A stretch of DNA of 64,000 bases. Source: Alteromonas mediterranea DE. GTDB lineage: Bacteria; Pseudomonadota; Gammaproteobacteria; Enterobacterales; Alteromonadaceae. Shown one piece after another: positions 36,463 through 45,793 of the stretch. Under the pieces are notes generated by a model, which was given only the letters and a program-made list of their open reading frames with translations, was not told the DNA's origin and did not search any database. The stretch spans positions 3,989,683 to 4,053,682 of the forward strand of contig NC_011138.3 in assembly GCF_000020585.3 (NCBI RefSeq), given 5' to 3'. Both the position numbers and the translations under genes were made by a program. Within the stretch, counting starts at the first letter, position 1, and each line of letters starts with the position of its first letter.

Positions 36463-37446
36463 ATGCATAACCGTTATGTAGGGCGTTTTGCTCCCTCACC
36501 TTCTGGCCAACTTCACTTCGGTTCATTGGTAACTGCCGTTGCCAGCTATCTCGACGCTAAAAGCCACAACGGCAAATGGCTGGTTCGTATGGAAGACATT
36601 GACGAGCCCCGCTGTATAGCCGGCGTTGATAAAGACATACTTCGCACGCTGGAAGCCCATGGATTACTATGGGACGACGAGGTGCTTTATCAAAGTCAGC
36701 AGCACGCACGCTACCAAATTGTACTTGACGAGCTCATTGCGAAAGAGCGCGCTTACTACTGCACCTGTACGCGGAAGCAAATTAAAGCCATGGGCGGTGT
36801 TTACAATGGCCACTGTCGTAATAAACACGTGGGTAGTTCACTCCTCCCGTTAAACGATGATAGTGCAGTACGTTTAAAACTTGATGTGCCCCTTGACGCT
36901 TTCATCGATGTAATTATGGGTGAGGTTAAGCCCCACGCCGGGCTTTCACTTAACCACCAGCAAACTAACGCTTCTGAGGGCGGGCCTTTCGCTGATGCAT
37001 TACATGCTGAGGACGTGGTGCTAAAGCGTAGAGATGGCTTATTTTCTTATAACCTTGTTGTTGTTCTTGACGATGTGTTTCAGCAAGTGAACCACGTTAT
37101 CAGAGGATGTGATTTGATTGATGTTACCCCCTTACAACGGGCGGTGTATCAATCACTTGGTTTTACTTCGCCTGAGTATGGGCACATCCCAGTCGCTGCT
37201 GTAGCGCCTGGCAGAAAATTAAGCAAACAAAATCGGGCAGCCCCGGTCAACAACAGCATACCTATCGATAATATCGTGCGCGTAATGCACTTTTTGGGCT
37301 TTTCCTTTCCTGGTGCAGCAACGTTTAATAACGTTGAGTCCGTGTTAAATGAGGCAATTTCCATGTGGAGTAGGAAAAAAGTAGTGAAAACAGCCGAAAT
37401 TATTGTTCCACAGCATGAATCAACTTATTATAACGAACCTTTATAG
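36463..37446 (+). CDS. gluQ: glutamyl-Q tRNA(Asp) synthetase
   Basis: Attaches glutamate to the queuosine base of tRNA-Asp. It is a 327-residue class I synthetase core without an anticodon-binding domain. The HIGH-like motif is PSPSGQLHFGS near 11-21 and the KMSKS-like motif KLSKQN near 247. Zinc-binding residues are seen in YYCTCTRKQI and YNGHC. It is at the usual place after dksA and directly before pcnB, whose likely start lies 17 bases past this stop. Confidence 0.95.
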   Translation: MHNRYVGRFAPSPSGQLHFGSLVTAVASYLDAKSHNGKWLVRMEDIDEPRCIAGVDKDILRTLEAHGLLWDDEVLYQSQQHARYQIVLDELIAKERAYYCTCTRKQIKAMGGVYNGHCRNKHVGSSLLPLNDDSAVRLKLDVPLDAFIDVIMGEVKPHAGLSLNHQQTNASEGGPFADALHAEDVVLKRRDGLFSYNLVVVLDDVFQQVNHVIRGCDLIDVTPLQRAVYQSLGFTSPEYGHIPVAAVAPGRKLSKQNRAAPVNNSIPIDNIVRVMHFLGFSFPGAATFNNVESVLNEAISMWSRKKVVKTAEIIVPQHESTYYNEPL

Positions 37447-37463
37447 TCTGCGGAGATACCATC

Positions 37464-38864
37464 ATCATTCATCGTGTTTTTAAATCTGTTAAGCGCGCTT
37501 TTTCAAAAGAGAGTTCGTCACCTAACGCTTTAAAGCCAAGGACAATGACCCGTGGAGAGCACGGTATATCTCGTGAAGACATAAGTGCAAATGCATTGAA
37601 AGTAATGTATCGCCTTAATGGAGCAGGCTTCGAATCGTATTTGGTTGGAGGCTGTGTGCGCGATATTTTGATGGGGCACGAGCCAAAAGACTTCGACGTG
37701 GCAACCAACGCAACGCCAGAGCAAATTAAAGGCCTGTTTAAAAACTGTCGCCTTATTGGAAGACGCTTTCGCTTGGCACATATCGTGTTTGGTCGAGAAA
37801 TCATTGAAGTGGCCACATTTCGCGGGCACCATCAAGAGTCAGATGAAGACGAAAATGTACCTAAAGCGAAAGTCGTAGCGAAACGGGACTCTCACGGACA
37901 GCTCGTAAGGGATAACGTATTTGGCTCGATAGAAGAAGATGCAGAACGCCGCGACTTTACCTTCAATGCCATGTACTACAGCGTGGCAGATTTTACAGTA
38001 ACAGACTTTGCAAACGGCTTAGCCGCTATAGAAAAGCGTGAAGTTGAGCTTATTGGCGATCCTGAAACCCGCTACCGCGAAGACCCGGTACGTATGTTAA
38101 GGGCTGTACGCTTCGCCGTTAAGCTGGGTATGCGCATTGAAGAAAAAACCGCAGAACCCATCAAGCCTCTGGCTAACCTACTGCAAAACATTCCTCCCGC
38201 TCGCCTTTTCGAGGAAACGCTAAAGCTGTTTTTATCTGGCAAAGGGGAAGTAACCTTTTTGATGCTGCACGAGTACGGACTAATTGAGCCGCTATTCCCA
38301 CAGCTGGCGCCATTTTTAAAAGACGAAAATAGCCGAGAAATGCAGTTTGTTCGCCGCGTGCTAGCTAATACCGATGAGCGTATTAATAGTAATCAGCGTG
38401 TTACGCCGGCATTTTTATACGCCGCTTTACTGTGGTATCCGGTTGAAGAACAGTCGCAGCATTTACAAAGCGAATCTGGCTTAAATGCCCATGATGCATT
38501 CAATATTGCGTCGGGCGAGGTTATTTCCCGTCAAACACAGCGTATTATGATCCCTAAGCGCTTCTCCACCGTGGTGCGAGATATCTGGATTTTACAACAG
38601 CGTTTACCAAAACGTTTTGGACGCCGCGCTTTCCAACTGCTAACACATCCTAAATTTAGAGCTGGCTATGACTTTTTACTAGTAAGAGGCCAGGTAGAAG
38701 GTGGCGACTTACTAGAGCTAGCGCAGTGGTGGACGCACTTCCAACACGCTGACAACGGCAAGCAGAAGGGCATGTTAAACGCCCTTCGCAAAAGCGAAGG
38801 TGGCGCCAAAGGCGGCCCTCGCAAACGCAAGCGTAAACCCGCTAAGCGAGGTCCCGATGCATAA
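37464..38864 (+). CDS. pcnB: poly(A) polymerase I, probable non-AUG start
   Basis: Adds poly(A) tails that mark RNAs for decay. The first ATG (37545) gives 439 residues and leaves out sequence that fits the family. From the ATC at 37464 the extra part reads I-I-HRVFKSVKRAFSKE, aligning with E. coli PcnB (M-F-TRVANFCRKVLSRE), and the total of 466 is close to the E. coli length. GGAGA is seven bases before 37464. E. coli pcnB is known to use an inefficient AUU start; here ATC 37464 or ATT 37467 is the best candidate. Core motifs: VGGCVRDILMGHEPKDFDVAT (nucleotidyltransferase GG and DxD), RRFRLAHIVFG, then RRDFTFNAMYY. The C-terminus is basic (RKRKRKPAKRG). Confidence 0.93.
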   Translation: MIHRVFKSVKRAFSKESSSPNALKPRTMTRGEHGISREDISANALKVMYRLNGAGFESYLVGGCVRDILMGHEPKDFDVATNATPEQIKGLFKNCRLIGRRFRLAHIVFGREIIEVATFRGHHQESDEDENVPKAKVVAKRDSHGQLVRDNVFGSIEEDAERRDFTFNAMYYSVADFTVTDFANGLAAIEKREVELIGDPETRYREDPVRMLRAVRFAVKLGMRIEEKTAEPIKPLANLLQNIPPARLFEETLKLFLSGKGEVTFLMLHEYGLIEPLFPQLAPFLKDENSREMQFVRRVLANTDERINSNQRVTPAFLYAALLWYPVEEQSQHLQSESGLNAHDAFNIASGEVISRQTQRIMIPKRFSTVVRDIWILQQRLPKRFGRRAFQLLTHPKFRAGYDFLLVRGQVEGGDLLELAQWWTHFQHADNGKQKGMLNALRKSEGGAKGGPRKRKRKPAKRGPDA

Positions 38865-39354
38865 AGAACACGTATATATTGGTGTAGGCAGTAACCTTGG
38901 CGATAGTGAAGGTAAAGCCCAAAAAGCATTCGACGCAATGGGCAAGTTAGAAGATACCCGTGTTTTAAAGACCTCGTCACTGTACTCTAGTAAACCAATG
39001 GGCCCACAGGATCAGCCAGACTACATCAATGCAGTATGCTTGATAGAAACTGCGTTGAAGCCTCATGGGCTGCTAAAGCAGCTTCAGCGCATAGAGCTTG
39101 AAGAGGGCCGTGAGCGCAAAGGCGAACGCTGGGGCCCTCGGACCCTCGATTTGGATATTTTGCTATACGGCAGTGAAAATATTGATACTGCCGACCTAAT
39201 CATTCCGCACTATGGAATGGCTGAGCGAGAATTCGTCATGGTGCCGCTGTTTGAAATTGCGCCCAATATGGTGATGCACGACGGCAAGCCGATTTCTGCT
39301 TGGGTAGCAAACTGCTCCCTAGATGGACTTCGACGCCTACGCTCTTCCAATTAG
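38857..39354 (+). CDS. folK: FolK, hydroxymethyl-dihydropterin pyrophosphokinase
   Basis: Transfers pyrophosphate to 6-hydroxymethyl-7,8-dihydropterin in folate synthesis. It is 165 residues from the ATG at 38857, which overlaps the pcnB end by eight bases and has GAGG upstream. The upstream in-frame start at 38800 is rejected because the added residues are pcnB in another frame. Signatures: [11 protein letters not shown] at 6-16 and [15 protein letters not shown] near 92-106 (the Mg-binding DxD). Confidence 0.95.
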   Translation: MHKEHVYIGVGSNLGDSEGKAQKAFDAMGKLEDTRVLKTSSLYSSKPMGPQDQPDYINAVCLIETALKPHGLLKQLQRIELEEGRERKGERWGPRTLDLDILLYGSENIDTADLIIPHYGMAEREFVMVPLFEIAPNMVMHDGKPISAWVANCSLDGLRRLRSSN

Positions 39355-39412
39355 CCGCAAAATCCGTATAGTTCGCCACACGATATCAACCAATATCAAT
39401 CTGAGACATGTC

Positions 39413-40207
39413 ATGAAGAAAGTAACAGTTTCGGGTTTGCTTAAGAAAAAGCAGGCCGGAGAAAAGATCACGTCTTTAACCGCTTATGACGCTAGCTTCG
39501 CCAAAATGTTCGATGAACAAGGCGTTGACGCGCTTCTTATAGGTGACTCTTTAGGCATGGTTCTTCAAGGTGAAGACGACACCCTCCCCGTCACTATCGA
39601 TGATATTGCGTATCACACTAAAAGTGTACGTCGCGGTACAGAGCGCGCGTTCGTCTTAGCCGATATGCCATTTATGTCTTATGCCACGCCAGAGCAAACC
39701 TATGCAAACGCTGCCAAGTTAATGGCAGCAGGTGCAAGTATGGTAAAGATGGAAGGCGGTAGTTGGTTGTGCGACACCATTAAAGGGCTGAACCTGCGCG
39801 GTGTACCTGTTTGTGGCCATTTGGGTTTAACACCGCAATCGGTGCATGTATTTGGCGGGTTTAAAGTCCAAGGTCGTGAGGCAAGCCAAGCAGAGAAGTT
39901 ATTAAGCGAAGCAAAAGCTCTTGAAGAAGCGGGTATTCAGCTATTAGTCCTTGAATGCGTACCTTCTTCACTAGGCAAAGCTGTTAGCGAAGCACTGACC
40001 ATTCCTGTCATTGGCATAGGTGCAGGTAAAGATACCGATGGCCAAATTTTAGTGATGCATGACATGTTTGGTATTAGCGCGAATTACATGCCTAAGTTCT
40101 CTAAGAACTACCTTGTCGAAACAGGCGATATGCGTAAAGCCGTGTCTAAATACATTGAAGACGTACAAAGCGGTGCGTTCCCATCGCCAGAACACAGCTT
40201 TCAGTAA
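39413..40207 (+). CDS. panB: PanB, ketopantoate hydroxymethyltransferase
   Basis: Makes ketopantoate from ketoisovalerate and methylene-tetrahydrofolate, the first pantothenate step. It is 264 residues from [13 protein letters not shown]; the upstream in-frame start at 39323 is rejected since it overlaps folK and adds unrelated residues. Signatures: [29 protein letters not shown] and [22 protein letters not shown], with Glu in LLVLECVP. It is 12 bases upstream of panC in one operon with folK. Confidence 0.97.
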   Translation: MKKVTVSGLLKKKQAGEKITSLTAYDASFAKMFDEQGVDALLIGDSLGMVLQGEDDTLPVTIDDIAYHTKSVRRGTERAFVLADMPFMSYATPEQTYANAAKLMAAGASMVKMEGGSWLCDTIKGLNLRGVPVCGHLGLTPQSVHVFGGFKVQGREASQAEKLLSEAKALEEAGIQLLVLECVPSSLGKAVSEALTIPVIGIGAGKDTDGQILVMHDMFGISANYMPKFSKNYLVETGDMRKAVSKYIEDVQSGAFPSPEHSFQ

Positions 40208-40218
40208 CGAGGTTAGAT

Positions 40219-41067
40219 ATGAAGGTGATTGATAGTATTTCCACATTGCGCCAAACCGTTAATGCGTGGCGTCGCAATGGCGAGAGTGTAGGGTTTGTTC
40301 CCACAATGGGCAACCTGCACGATGGTCACCTTAAGCTTGTTAAAAAAGCTAAGGCGCACAACGACAACGTTGTGGTAAGCATTTTTGTTAACCCAATGCA
40401 GTTTGGCGCTAACGAAGACTTAGACGCTTACCCCCGCACCATTGAAGAAGATAAAGCCAAGCTTATTTCAGTAGGTGCAGACGCCGTATTTTTACCGAGT
40501 GTAGCTGAAATGTACCCTGCGGGCCTCGATGCCCAAACCTTCGTTGAAGTACCGGGCATTTCAGATTCTCACTGTGGCGCAAGTCGCCCTGGTCACTTTC
40601 GCGGCGTCGCTACCGTGGTGACTAAACTGTTTAATATGGTGCAGCCAGACGACGCATTCTTTGGCGAAAAAGACTTTCAACAGTTGCAGGTTATCCGTGC
40701 ATTGGCCCGCGATTTGTCTATGGCGGTTACCATTCACGGTGTACCCACAGAACGCGAAGCCTCGGGGCTGGCCATGAGCTCTAGAAATGGCTACTTGTCA
40801 AAGGAAGAAAAGGCCACCGCGAGTGCTATTTATGAAGAGATGCAGCGCGTTAAAGCAGGTATCGAGGGTGGCAATATTGACTTTTCAGAACTTGAAGACG
40901 CGATGGTTACCAACCTTGAAGCCAAGGGCTTTAAAAAAGATTATTGTCAGGTAGTCAACGCAAGCACGTTTAAGGCAGCCACCGCAAACGACAAGGAGCT
41001 CGTTCTGTTAGTTGCCATGTTCATGGGAAAAACACGCCTTATTGATAACCTTCAGATTACTCGATAG
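40219..41067 (+). CDS. panC: PanC, pantothenate synthetase
   Basis: ATP-dependent ligation of pantoate with beta-alanine. It has 282 residues. Motifs: VGFVPTMGNLHDGHLKLV (HIGH-like) near 25-42, SIFVNPMQFG, FFGEKDFQQLQVIRAL and the KMSKS-like AMSSRNGYLS. It is preceded by GAGG and followed by a strong terminator. Its beta-alanine substrate can come from the panP-type decarboxylase encoded just downstream on the other strand. Confidence 0.97.
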   Translation: MKVIDSISTLRQTVNAWRRNGESVGFVPTMGNLHDGHLKLVKKAKAHNDNVVVSIFVNPMQFGANEDLDAYPRTIEEDKAKLISVGADAVFLPSVAEMYPAGLDAQTFVEVPGISDSHCGASRPGHFRGVATVVTKLFNMVQPDDAFFGEKDFQQLQVIRALARDLSMAVTIHGVPTEREASGLAMSSRNGYLSKEEKATASAIYEEMQRVKAGIEGGNIDFSELEDAMVTNLEAKGFKKDYCQVVNASTFKAATANDKELVLLVAMFMGKTRLIDNLQITR

Positions 41068-41156
41068 GGCCTTCTTTTACAGACACCCCAAAGCGGCATG
41101 TTAACTCCCACCTCGGGTAAGCGTTCCCAAATACCGCTTAATGACAAAATGAAATT

Positions 41157-41196
41157 AATAAAAAACGCCCGAGACAGCAGTCTCGGGCGTTTTTTA
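41157..41196. terminator. bidirectional terminator between panC and panP
   Basis: CGCCCGAGA (41166-41174) and TCTCGGGCG (41181-41189) around CAGCAG, with A5 before and T6 after; serves the convergent panC and panP transcripts. Confidence 0.95.
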
Positions 41197-41275
41197 TTTG
41201 ATTTAAATTGGTTGCCTAACGAACCAGCATCCGTCTAATCGAGCAAATACTCAGGCCCTGTTCTGCTTAAAATAG

Positions 41276-42910
41276 CTAGGACGCCACCTTTTCAGAATCG
41301 CGCACGAAGTTCATCAACTCTGCCCACGCCTGTGTTTCTTTCGCAATAAGATGCTGTTCAGCCAAAATAGCCGCTAAATCGTTATGGCTGGTCAACGGGT
41401 TCGCTAACACAACACGAAATACCGTAATACATTGGGAAGGGTAATCAGGCGCTTCTAAGCGCGTACGTGACACAAACGACTTACCCGCTTCACGCTGCTG
41501 CTTTTGAACAGCCACAACAAGGGCGTCCACTTTCTCATTAATCGCATTGCGCATGTTGGCATCGGCGTGTTTAAGCTTCTCTTGCACTTCTTCAGGGCAC
41601 ACCCGATAAGTCAGTAGTGATAATGTCGGGGTGGTGGTTAACTCAAAGTCACCCGCTTTGTCTATCATGTGCGAGAAGTCTTTCGCTTTATCAATACTGC
41701 GGTCGATAAGTAGCTCGTACCCCTTCCGCCCGAAAATATGCAGGGCGGAATAGACCATCATCGCCATACCGTTACGAGAGCCTTCTAACGTGGTGGCCCC
41801 CAAATCCTTCGAACCAGCGCGCAAAATATACTGTGCGTGATGCCTTACTGCATTAGCATTTTGTGGGTCTTTAAATAGGGCCATGCCTGCCCCCATTGGC
41901 ACATACATTTGCTTGTGGGCATCTATCGTTACCGAGTCAGCGCGCTCAATGCCTTTTAACCTATCGCGATAGCGTGAAGAAAACAGTGTTGCTCCCCCCC
42001 ACGCGGCATCCACATGGAACCAGCAGCCTAACTCGTTAGCAACGTCTGCTAACTCATCAAGAGGGTCTACGTGCCCGGTTTCGGTAGTACCGCCCACACC
42101 CACTATAGCAAGGAGTTTGTTACCCTCTTCCTGATAACGCTTACCAATACGAAGGGCTTTTGCCGGATCAAGGGTTTGTCGCGGCGCCGGGATTGTCAGT
42201 AGCTGATCACGACCTAAACCTAGTACATCAACGGCTTTAGACAGAGAGTAGTGACCACGCTTAGAGCACATCACGCCTAAGTTGTTTATATCGAGATGTC
42301 GGTATGCCGCTGCCAGACCCGCTTTCGCGACACCACAGAAACCGTCTTGTGGGCCAAGCAGCTTGTTGCGCGCTACCCATAGTGCAGTGATGTTCGCGAT
42401 GGTTCCGCCTGAGCAAAATGCGCCTAATGAGTGCGCCGCGCTGTGTAAATGATTATCGTAAAAGCGTTGCGGTTGGTCGTACACTAAGTTGTGCATCATA
42501 CCTAGCACTTGACGCTCTAAAGGCGTGAAGGCTTTCGATGTTTCAATTTTCACCAAGTTCTGATTAAGGCCCACCATTAACTTAGATAACGGCAGATGAA
42601 AATAAGGTAGCGCAGAGGTCATATGACCAATAAAAGTCGGTGAATAGGTATTTACAGAATGCGCAACCAGCTTATCAAGTAAGCTTTCAGCATGCGTAGA
42701 CACAAACTCTGGCGACTCAGGTACTTTCGAGTCTGAGAAGTCTTTTTCAATTTCTTCTAACGATGTCTTCTTTGTCACCACGTGCTGCGACAGAAAATCT
42801 AAGATATTGTCAGATAAATGCTGCTCAATTTGAGCCAGCTTTGAGTCTTTGTGTTCAGGTTTGGTAAAGACCCTAAACAGGTGCTCTAAACTAACTTGCG
42901 CTTCACCCAC
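41276..42910 (-). CDS. panP: PLP-dependent aspartate 1-decarboxylase (PanP type)
   Basis: Makes beta-alanine from aspartate for pantothenate synthesis in gammaproteobacteria that lack the pyruvoyl enzyme PanD. It has 544 residues of the group II PLP decarboxylase fold, with the PLP Lys in TIDAHKQMYVP. Other motifs: AFCSGGTIANITALW near 165-179, VGVGGTTETGHVDPL and WFHVDAAWGGA. The length fits the PanP group (from memory) rather than glutamate decarboxylases. Location beside panBC is strong support: in E. coli panD occupies this locus. Convergent to panC. Confidence 0.88.
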   Translation of the reverse strand: MGEAQVSLEHLFRVFTKPEHKDSKLAQIEQHLSDNILDFLSQHVVTKKTSLEEIEKDFSDSKVPESPEFVSTHAESLLDKLVAHSVNTYSPTFIGHMTSALPYFHLPLSKLMVGLNQNLVKIETSKAFTPLERQVLGMMHNLVYDQPQRFYDNHLHSAAHSLGAFCSGGTIANITALWVARNKLLGPQDGFCGVAKAGLAAAYRHLDINNLGVMCSKRGHYSLSKAVDVLGLGRDQLLTIPAPRQTLDPAKALRIGKRYQEEGNKLLAIVGVGGTTETGHVDPLDELADVANELGCWFHVDAAWGGATLFSSRYRDRLKGIERADSVTIDAHKQMYVPMGAGMALFKDPQNANAVRHHAQYILRAGSKDLGATTLEGSRNGMAMMVYSALHIFGRKGYELLIDRSIDKAKDFSHMIDKAGDFELTTTPTLSLLTYRVCPEEVQEKLKHADANMRNAINEKVDALVVAVQKQQREAGKSFVSRTRLEAPDYPSQCITVFRVVLANPLTSHNDLAAILAEQHLIAKETQAWAELMNFVRDSEKVAS

Positions 42911-43458
42911 TCAACACACCTCATACTTAAAACATTCACACCTTTCGCACTACGTTTATTAGGCGAAATAAACAGGCGGTTTTGTAGGACACCGGCCTGA
43001 CACTTACTTTTCCTTTCAGCCATCTAGCGTGCACTTATCAGTGCAGCTATTTACTAGCTTATCCGAAAGCGTTACCGGTTAAGCTGAAGTATATTGGCGC
43101 GGTCCATTCGTTGCCAAACCTGAAAACTTATCACAACACTTTCAGGGTGTCGCACTTTACATCAGATTGCCTAGCTCGCCAAGAGGCAGCGCTAAGCAAT
43201 TCGTTGCACAAAACCAGCGATGCAGACTGATTAGTCAGCTTTAATATACAAACCGGCTAACCGTGGAACTCGGTTTACCGATAACAAGCGACCAGAGTGA
43301 CACACATTACTACTTTAAAATTAGCGCCGCAAAGTTTCACACTCTCTACTATATTTAATTTGTGAATAGTGTTGATGTTGAACGTGCTATACAAATCGAG
43401 CGGTATAGGCAGTTAACCCAGCAGTTAATTTATTACGACAATGCAAGGAGGTCGGTTT
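42911..43458. other. 548-bp region upstream of the degenerate EAL gene
   Basis: Divergent between panP (leftward) and the EAL gene (rightward). No ORF, repeat or terminator was convincing. A possible short palindrome CTGA-TTAG-TCAG occurs near 43224. A sigma-54-like pattern near 43095 fails on spacing. Promoters for both genes must be here. Confidence 0.5.
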
Positions 43459-44190
43459 ATGCCCATACGCGAAATATCCGAGGATTTCTCCATTGAAGAT
43501 ATCGTGCCTTATTTTCAGCCTATCGTTGATTTAAACAGTCAAGGAGTGTGGCGTTATGAATGTCTAGCGCGCCTCATTACCCAAGGCGATAAGACGTTTC
43601 TTCCCAGCGAGTTTTTATATCTTATTGAGCGTGAGCAGCATGTAAATTCACTGGCTGCAAACATGTTTGTACAGTGCGCGAGCTATTTTCACGACGTAAA
43701 TATTCCATGGAACATCAACATTACCGCGAAAGATTTAGAGAACAAGGAATTAACCCATACCCTTATTACACATTTAGCAAGCTACCCAACGCCTGAGCGA
43801 GTTAGCATAGAAGTGAGCGCATCAACGGCCCTTTCTAACCCCAAAAGTTTAACTACGTTTATAGAAAAAAGCGCGCATGCTGGGCTAGGTGTGTTCGTAG
43901 ATAATGTGGGGTCGTGCCCGGGAAACATACGTGCGCTAATGAATTTGCCGATAAGGGGAATAAAATTAGCTGGCGGATTAATAAAACATTACGACCAGCA
44001 AGAAGCCGTGCGAGAGTATGTGGATTATTTACTGTCGCTGTGTGAACGCCACGGCGTGAGTACTATTGCCGAGCACGTTGAAGACGAGGCTCACTTAGAA
44101 AGTGTGAAGCGCTTACCTATTCGCTATGCTCAAGGCTATGTGTTTAGCCCACCACTGGCAAATGTACGAAGCGCTAAAGCCCGTCATTAG
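43459..44190 (+). CDS. stand-alone EAL domain protein with degenerate active site
   Basis: A 243-residue EAL-fold protein (PYFQPIVDL at 17-25). The start is the ATG at 43459, because AAGGAGGT at 43445-43452 sits six bases before it; the ATG at 43441 would place that site inside the gene. Several catalytic positions are changed: the EAL motif is ECL (34-36), the DDFG motif reads VDNVGS, KID reads KLA, and the family ITE/VTE acid is lost in EVSAS. It is therefore unlikely to hydrolyse c-di-GMP and may act as a protein-binding regulator, like E. coli YdiV; that comparison is inference. Confidence 0.85.
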   Translation: MPIREISEDFSIEDIVPYFQPIVDLNSQGVWRYECLARLITQGDKTFLPSEFLYLIEREQHVNSLAANMFVQCASYFHDVNIPWNINITAKDLENKELTHTLITHLASYPTPERVSIEVSASTALSNPKSLTTFIEKSAHAGLGVFVDNVGSCPGNIRALMNLPIRGIKLAGGLIKHYDQQEAVREYVDYLLSLCERHGVSTIAEHVEDEAHLESVKRLPIRYAQGYVFSPPLANVRSAKARH

Positions 44191-44231
44191 ACTCGGAGGG
44201 TGCGAGCGTTTTCTGTTATTCGCTAATAGAC

Positions 44232-44253
44232 GGCAGATGCCTTGGCATCTGCC
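44232..44253. terminator. perfect palindrome between convergent EAL and TrmB-like genes
   Basis: GGCAGATGCC and GGCATCTGCC (44232-44241, 44244-44253) form a 10-bp inverted repeat with two spacer bases. A second small AT-rich palindrome (AAAAAAGCGTTTTT) follows at 44262. Likely transcript end for both genes; no classical T run directly after it. Confidence 0.5.
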
Positions 44254-44283
44254 TAGTGCATAAAAAAGCGTTTTTGACGTATA

Positions 44284-44952
44284 TCAGCTTTCTTCACTTC
44301 GACAATGTAGTTGCCAACATGCTTGCCCACTGCCTCGATATTTTCTTTCAAAGGGGGTCATGTGAACGCTGCCTGTAACCTCAGTTAAATCTGAGATTAA
44401 CCCGTAGTGCTTTGCGGCCTGCGCAAACTCCATTAAGTAAACCAGCCAGTTGCTGCGCACTTCCACATTGGGCGTTATCGCCATTAAATCGACCATTGCC
44501 GCACTGGCATGCCAACGCTTTTGTACCTGAGTTTTCTTTGGATACGGATTGGGGTAAAGCAAGAAGTGCTGGGTAACATTCCAATTCGATTGCTTAACTA
44601 AACGCCACAGGTCGTTCACATCAGCGCGGATCACTTTGTAGTTATCCTGCGCTGCGCTGTAGTGTTCATGTTTATCAACGCGAAGCGCTGATTTATCCAC
44701 ACCAATCACGCGGGCATCGGGGTTTGCCCGCGCTATATGGGCCGTGCTTTCACCCACGCCGCAGCAAGAGTCCAAAATCACCTCACCGTCAAAGCCGTCA
44801 AGCCACCTACTCACCTCGTCAAACGCCGCTTGGGTATGAGCACTGATAGGCCGCTTATTTTCGCTAACCTGATACTTTTTCACCAAGTCGTCCAGCTTGT
44901 CGTGAACGCCTACCTGCGAGGTAGTGATTTCTCTTGAGTTGCCGCTAGCCAT
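44284..44952 (-). CDS. TrmB-like SAM-dependent methyltransferase
   Basis: A 222-residue Rossmann methyltransferase with SAM motif ILDSCCGVGESTAHIA near 59-74 and acidic loop VIGVDKSALRV. It also has LLYPNPYPKKTQVQKRWHAS near 132-150, which corresponds to the FPDPWxKxRHxKRR element of tRNA m7G46 methyltransferases. It differs from canonical TrmB in that element, so it is probably a paralogue with a changed substrate rather than the housekeeping enzyme. It overlaps the yadH stop (TAATG), so it is translated with that exporter. Confidence 0.75.
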   Translation of the reverse strand: MASGNSREITTSQVGVHDKLDDLVKKYQVSENKRPISAHTQAAFDEVSRWLDGFDGEVILDSCCGVGESTAHIARANPDARVIGVDKSALRVDKHEHYSAAQDNYKVIRADVNDLWRLVKQSNWNVTQHFLLYPNPYPKKTQVQKRWHASAAMVDLMAITPNVEVRSNWLVYLMEFAQAAKHYGLISDLTEVTGSVHMTPFERKYRGSGQACWQLHCRSEES

Positions 44953-45767
44953 TAACTGCGAATACCTTTTCCAGTTTTAAGTAAGTAGTAAGCTACGCTA
45001 AATAGCAGCGCATTAAAGCCCACCAGCAAGCTTAAAGACAGGGTGATATCCACGTCGGATACACCCAAAAAGCCATAGCGGAAGCCATTCACCATATACA
45101 CAACAGGGTTCGCTTTACTTACCCACTGCCAAAATTCGGGTAACAAAGTAAGAGAATAAAATACCCCGCCTAAATAAGTTAACGGTGTTAAAACAAACGT
45201 AGGCACAACGCTAATATCATCGAAGGTTTTCGCAAACACGGCGTTAATTAAACCTGCTGTAGCGAACAAGGTAGAGGTAAGCAATAAGGTTATCGCAATA
45301 ATGCCAAGATGGTGAATTTGCACGTCGACAAAGAAAAGCGATACCAAGGTCACAATAATGCCAATGAGTATAGCCCGAGCGACACCGCCACCGACGTACC
45401 CTAAAATAATGACCGATGTTGGCACCGGAGAGACTAATAGCTCCTCAATATTGCGCTGAAACTTAGCGCTAAAAAACGATGAAGACACGTTCGCATATGA
45501 GTTTGTGATAACAGACATCATTATCAGCCCAGGAACAATAAACTTCATGTAGGTAAAGCCGCCCATTTCGCCTATACGGTTACCAATAAGGCTTCCAAAT
45601 ATGACGAAGTACAAGCTCATCGTAATGGCCGGCGGTACAAGGGTTTGTACCCATATGCGCAAAAAGCGCGTGCATTCTTTTATCCAGATAGTGGTTAGGG
45701 CCACGTAGTTTTGCTTAAACCACCCTACGTTTTGTTCTGTATTCATTTGTGTACTTTCAGTTTTCAT
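44952..45767 (-). CDS. yadH: ABC-2 type exporter permease (YadH type)
   Basis: A 271-residue inner-membrane permease with about six helices and the ABC-2 signature region (FQRNIEELLVSPVPTSVIILGYVGGGVARAILIG). It also shows LTPLTYLGGVFYSLTLLPEFWQWVSKANPVVYMVNGFRYGF, typical of the YadH/NodJ group. AAGGTGAG precedes the ATG at 45767. Pairs with the ATPase encoded 26 bases upstream. Substrate unknown. In E. coli yadGH also lies near panBCD. Confidence 0.93.
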   Translation of the reverse strand: MKTESTQMNTEQNVGWFKQNYVALTTIWIKECTRFLRIWVQTLVPPAITMSLYFVIFGSLIGNRIGEMGGFTYMKFIVPGLIMMSVITNSYANVSSSFFSAKFQRNIEELLVSPVPTSVIILGYVGGGVARAILIGIIVTLVSLFFVDVQIHHLGIIAITLLLTSTLFATAGLINAVFAKTFDDISVVPTFVLTPLTYLGGVFYSLTLLPEFWQWVSKANPVVYMVNGFRYGFLGVSDVDITLSLSLLVGFNALLFSVAYYLLKTGKGIRS

Positions 45768-45793
45768 TAATTCTCACCTTTCCCGTTTTTCGC

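Noticed and set aside
43090-43116. Sigma-54-like promoter before the EAL gene
   Set aside because: The GG and GC elements are about 15 bases apart instead of 10.
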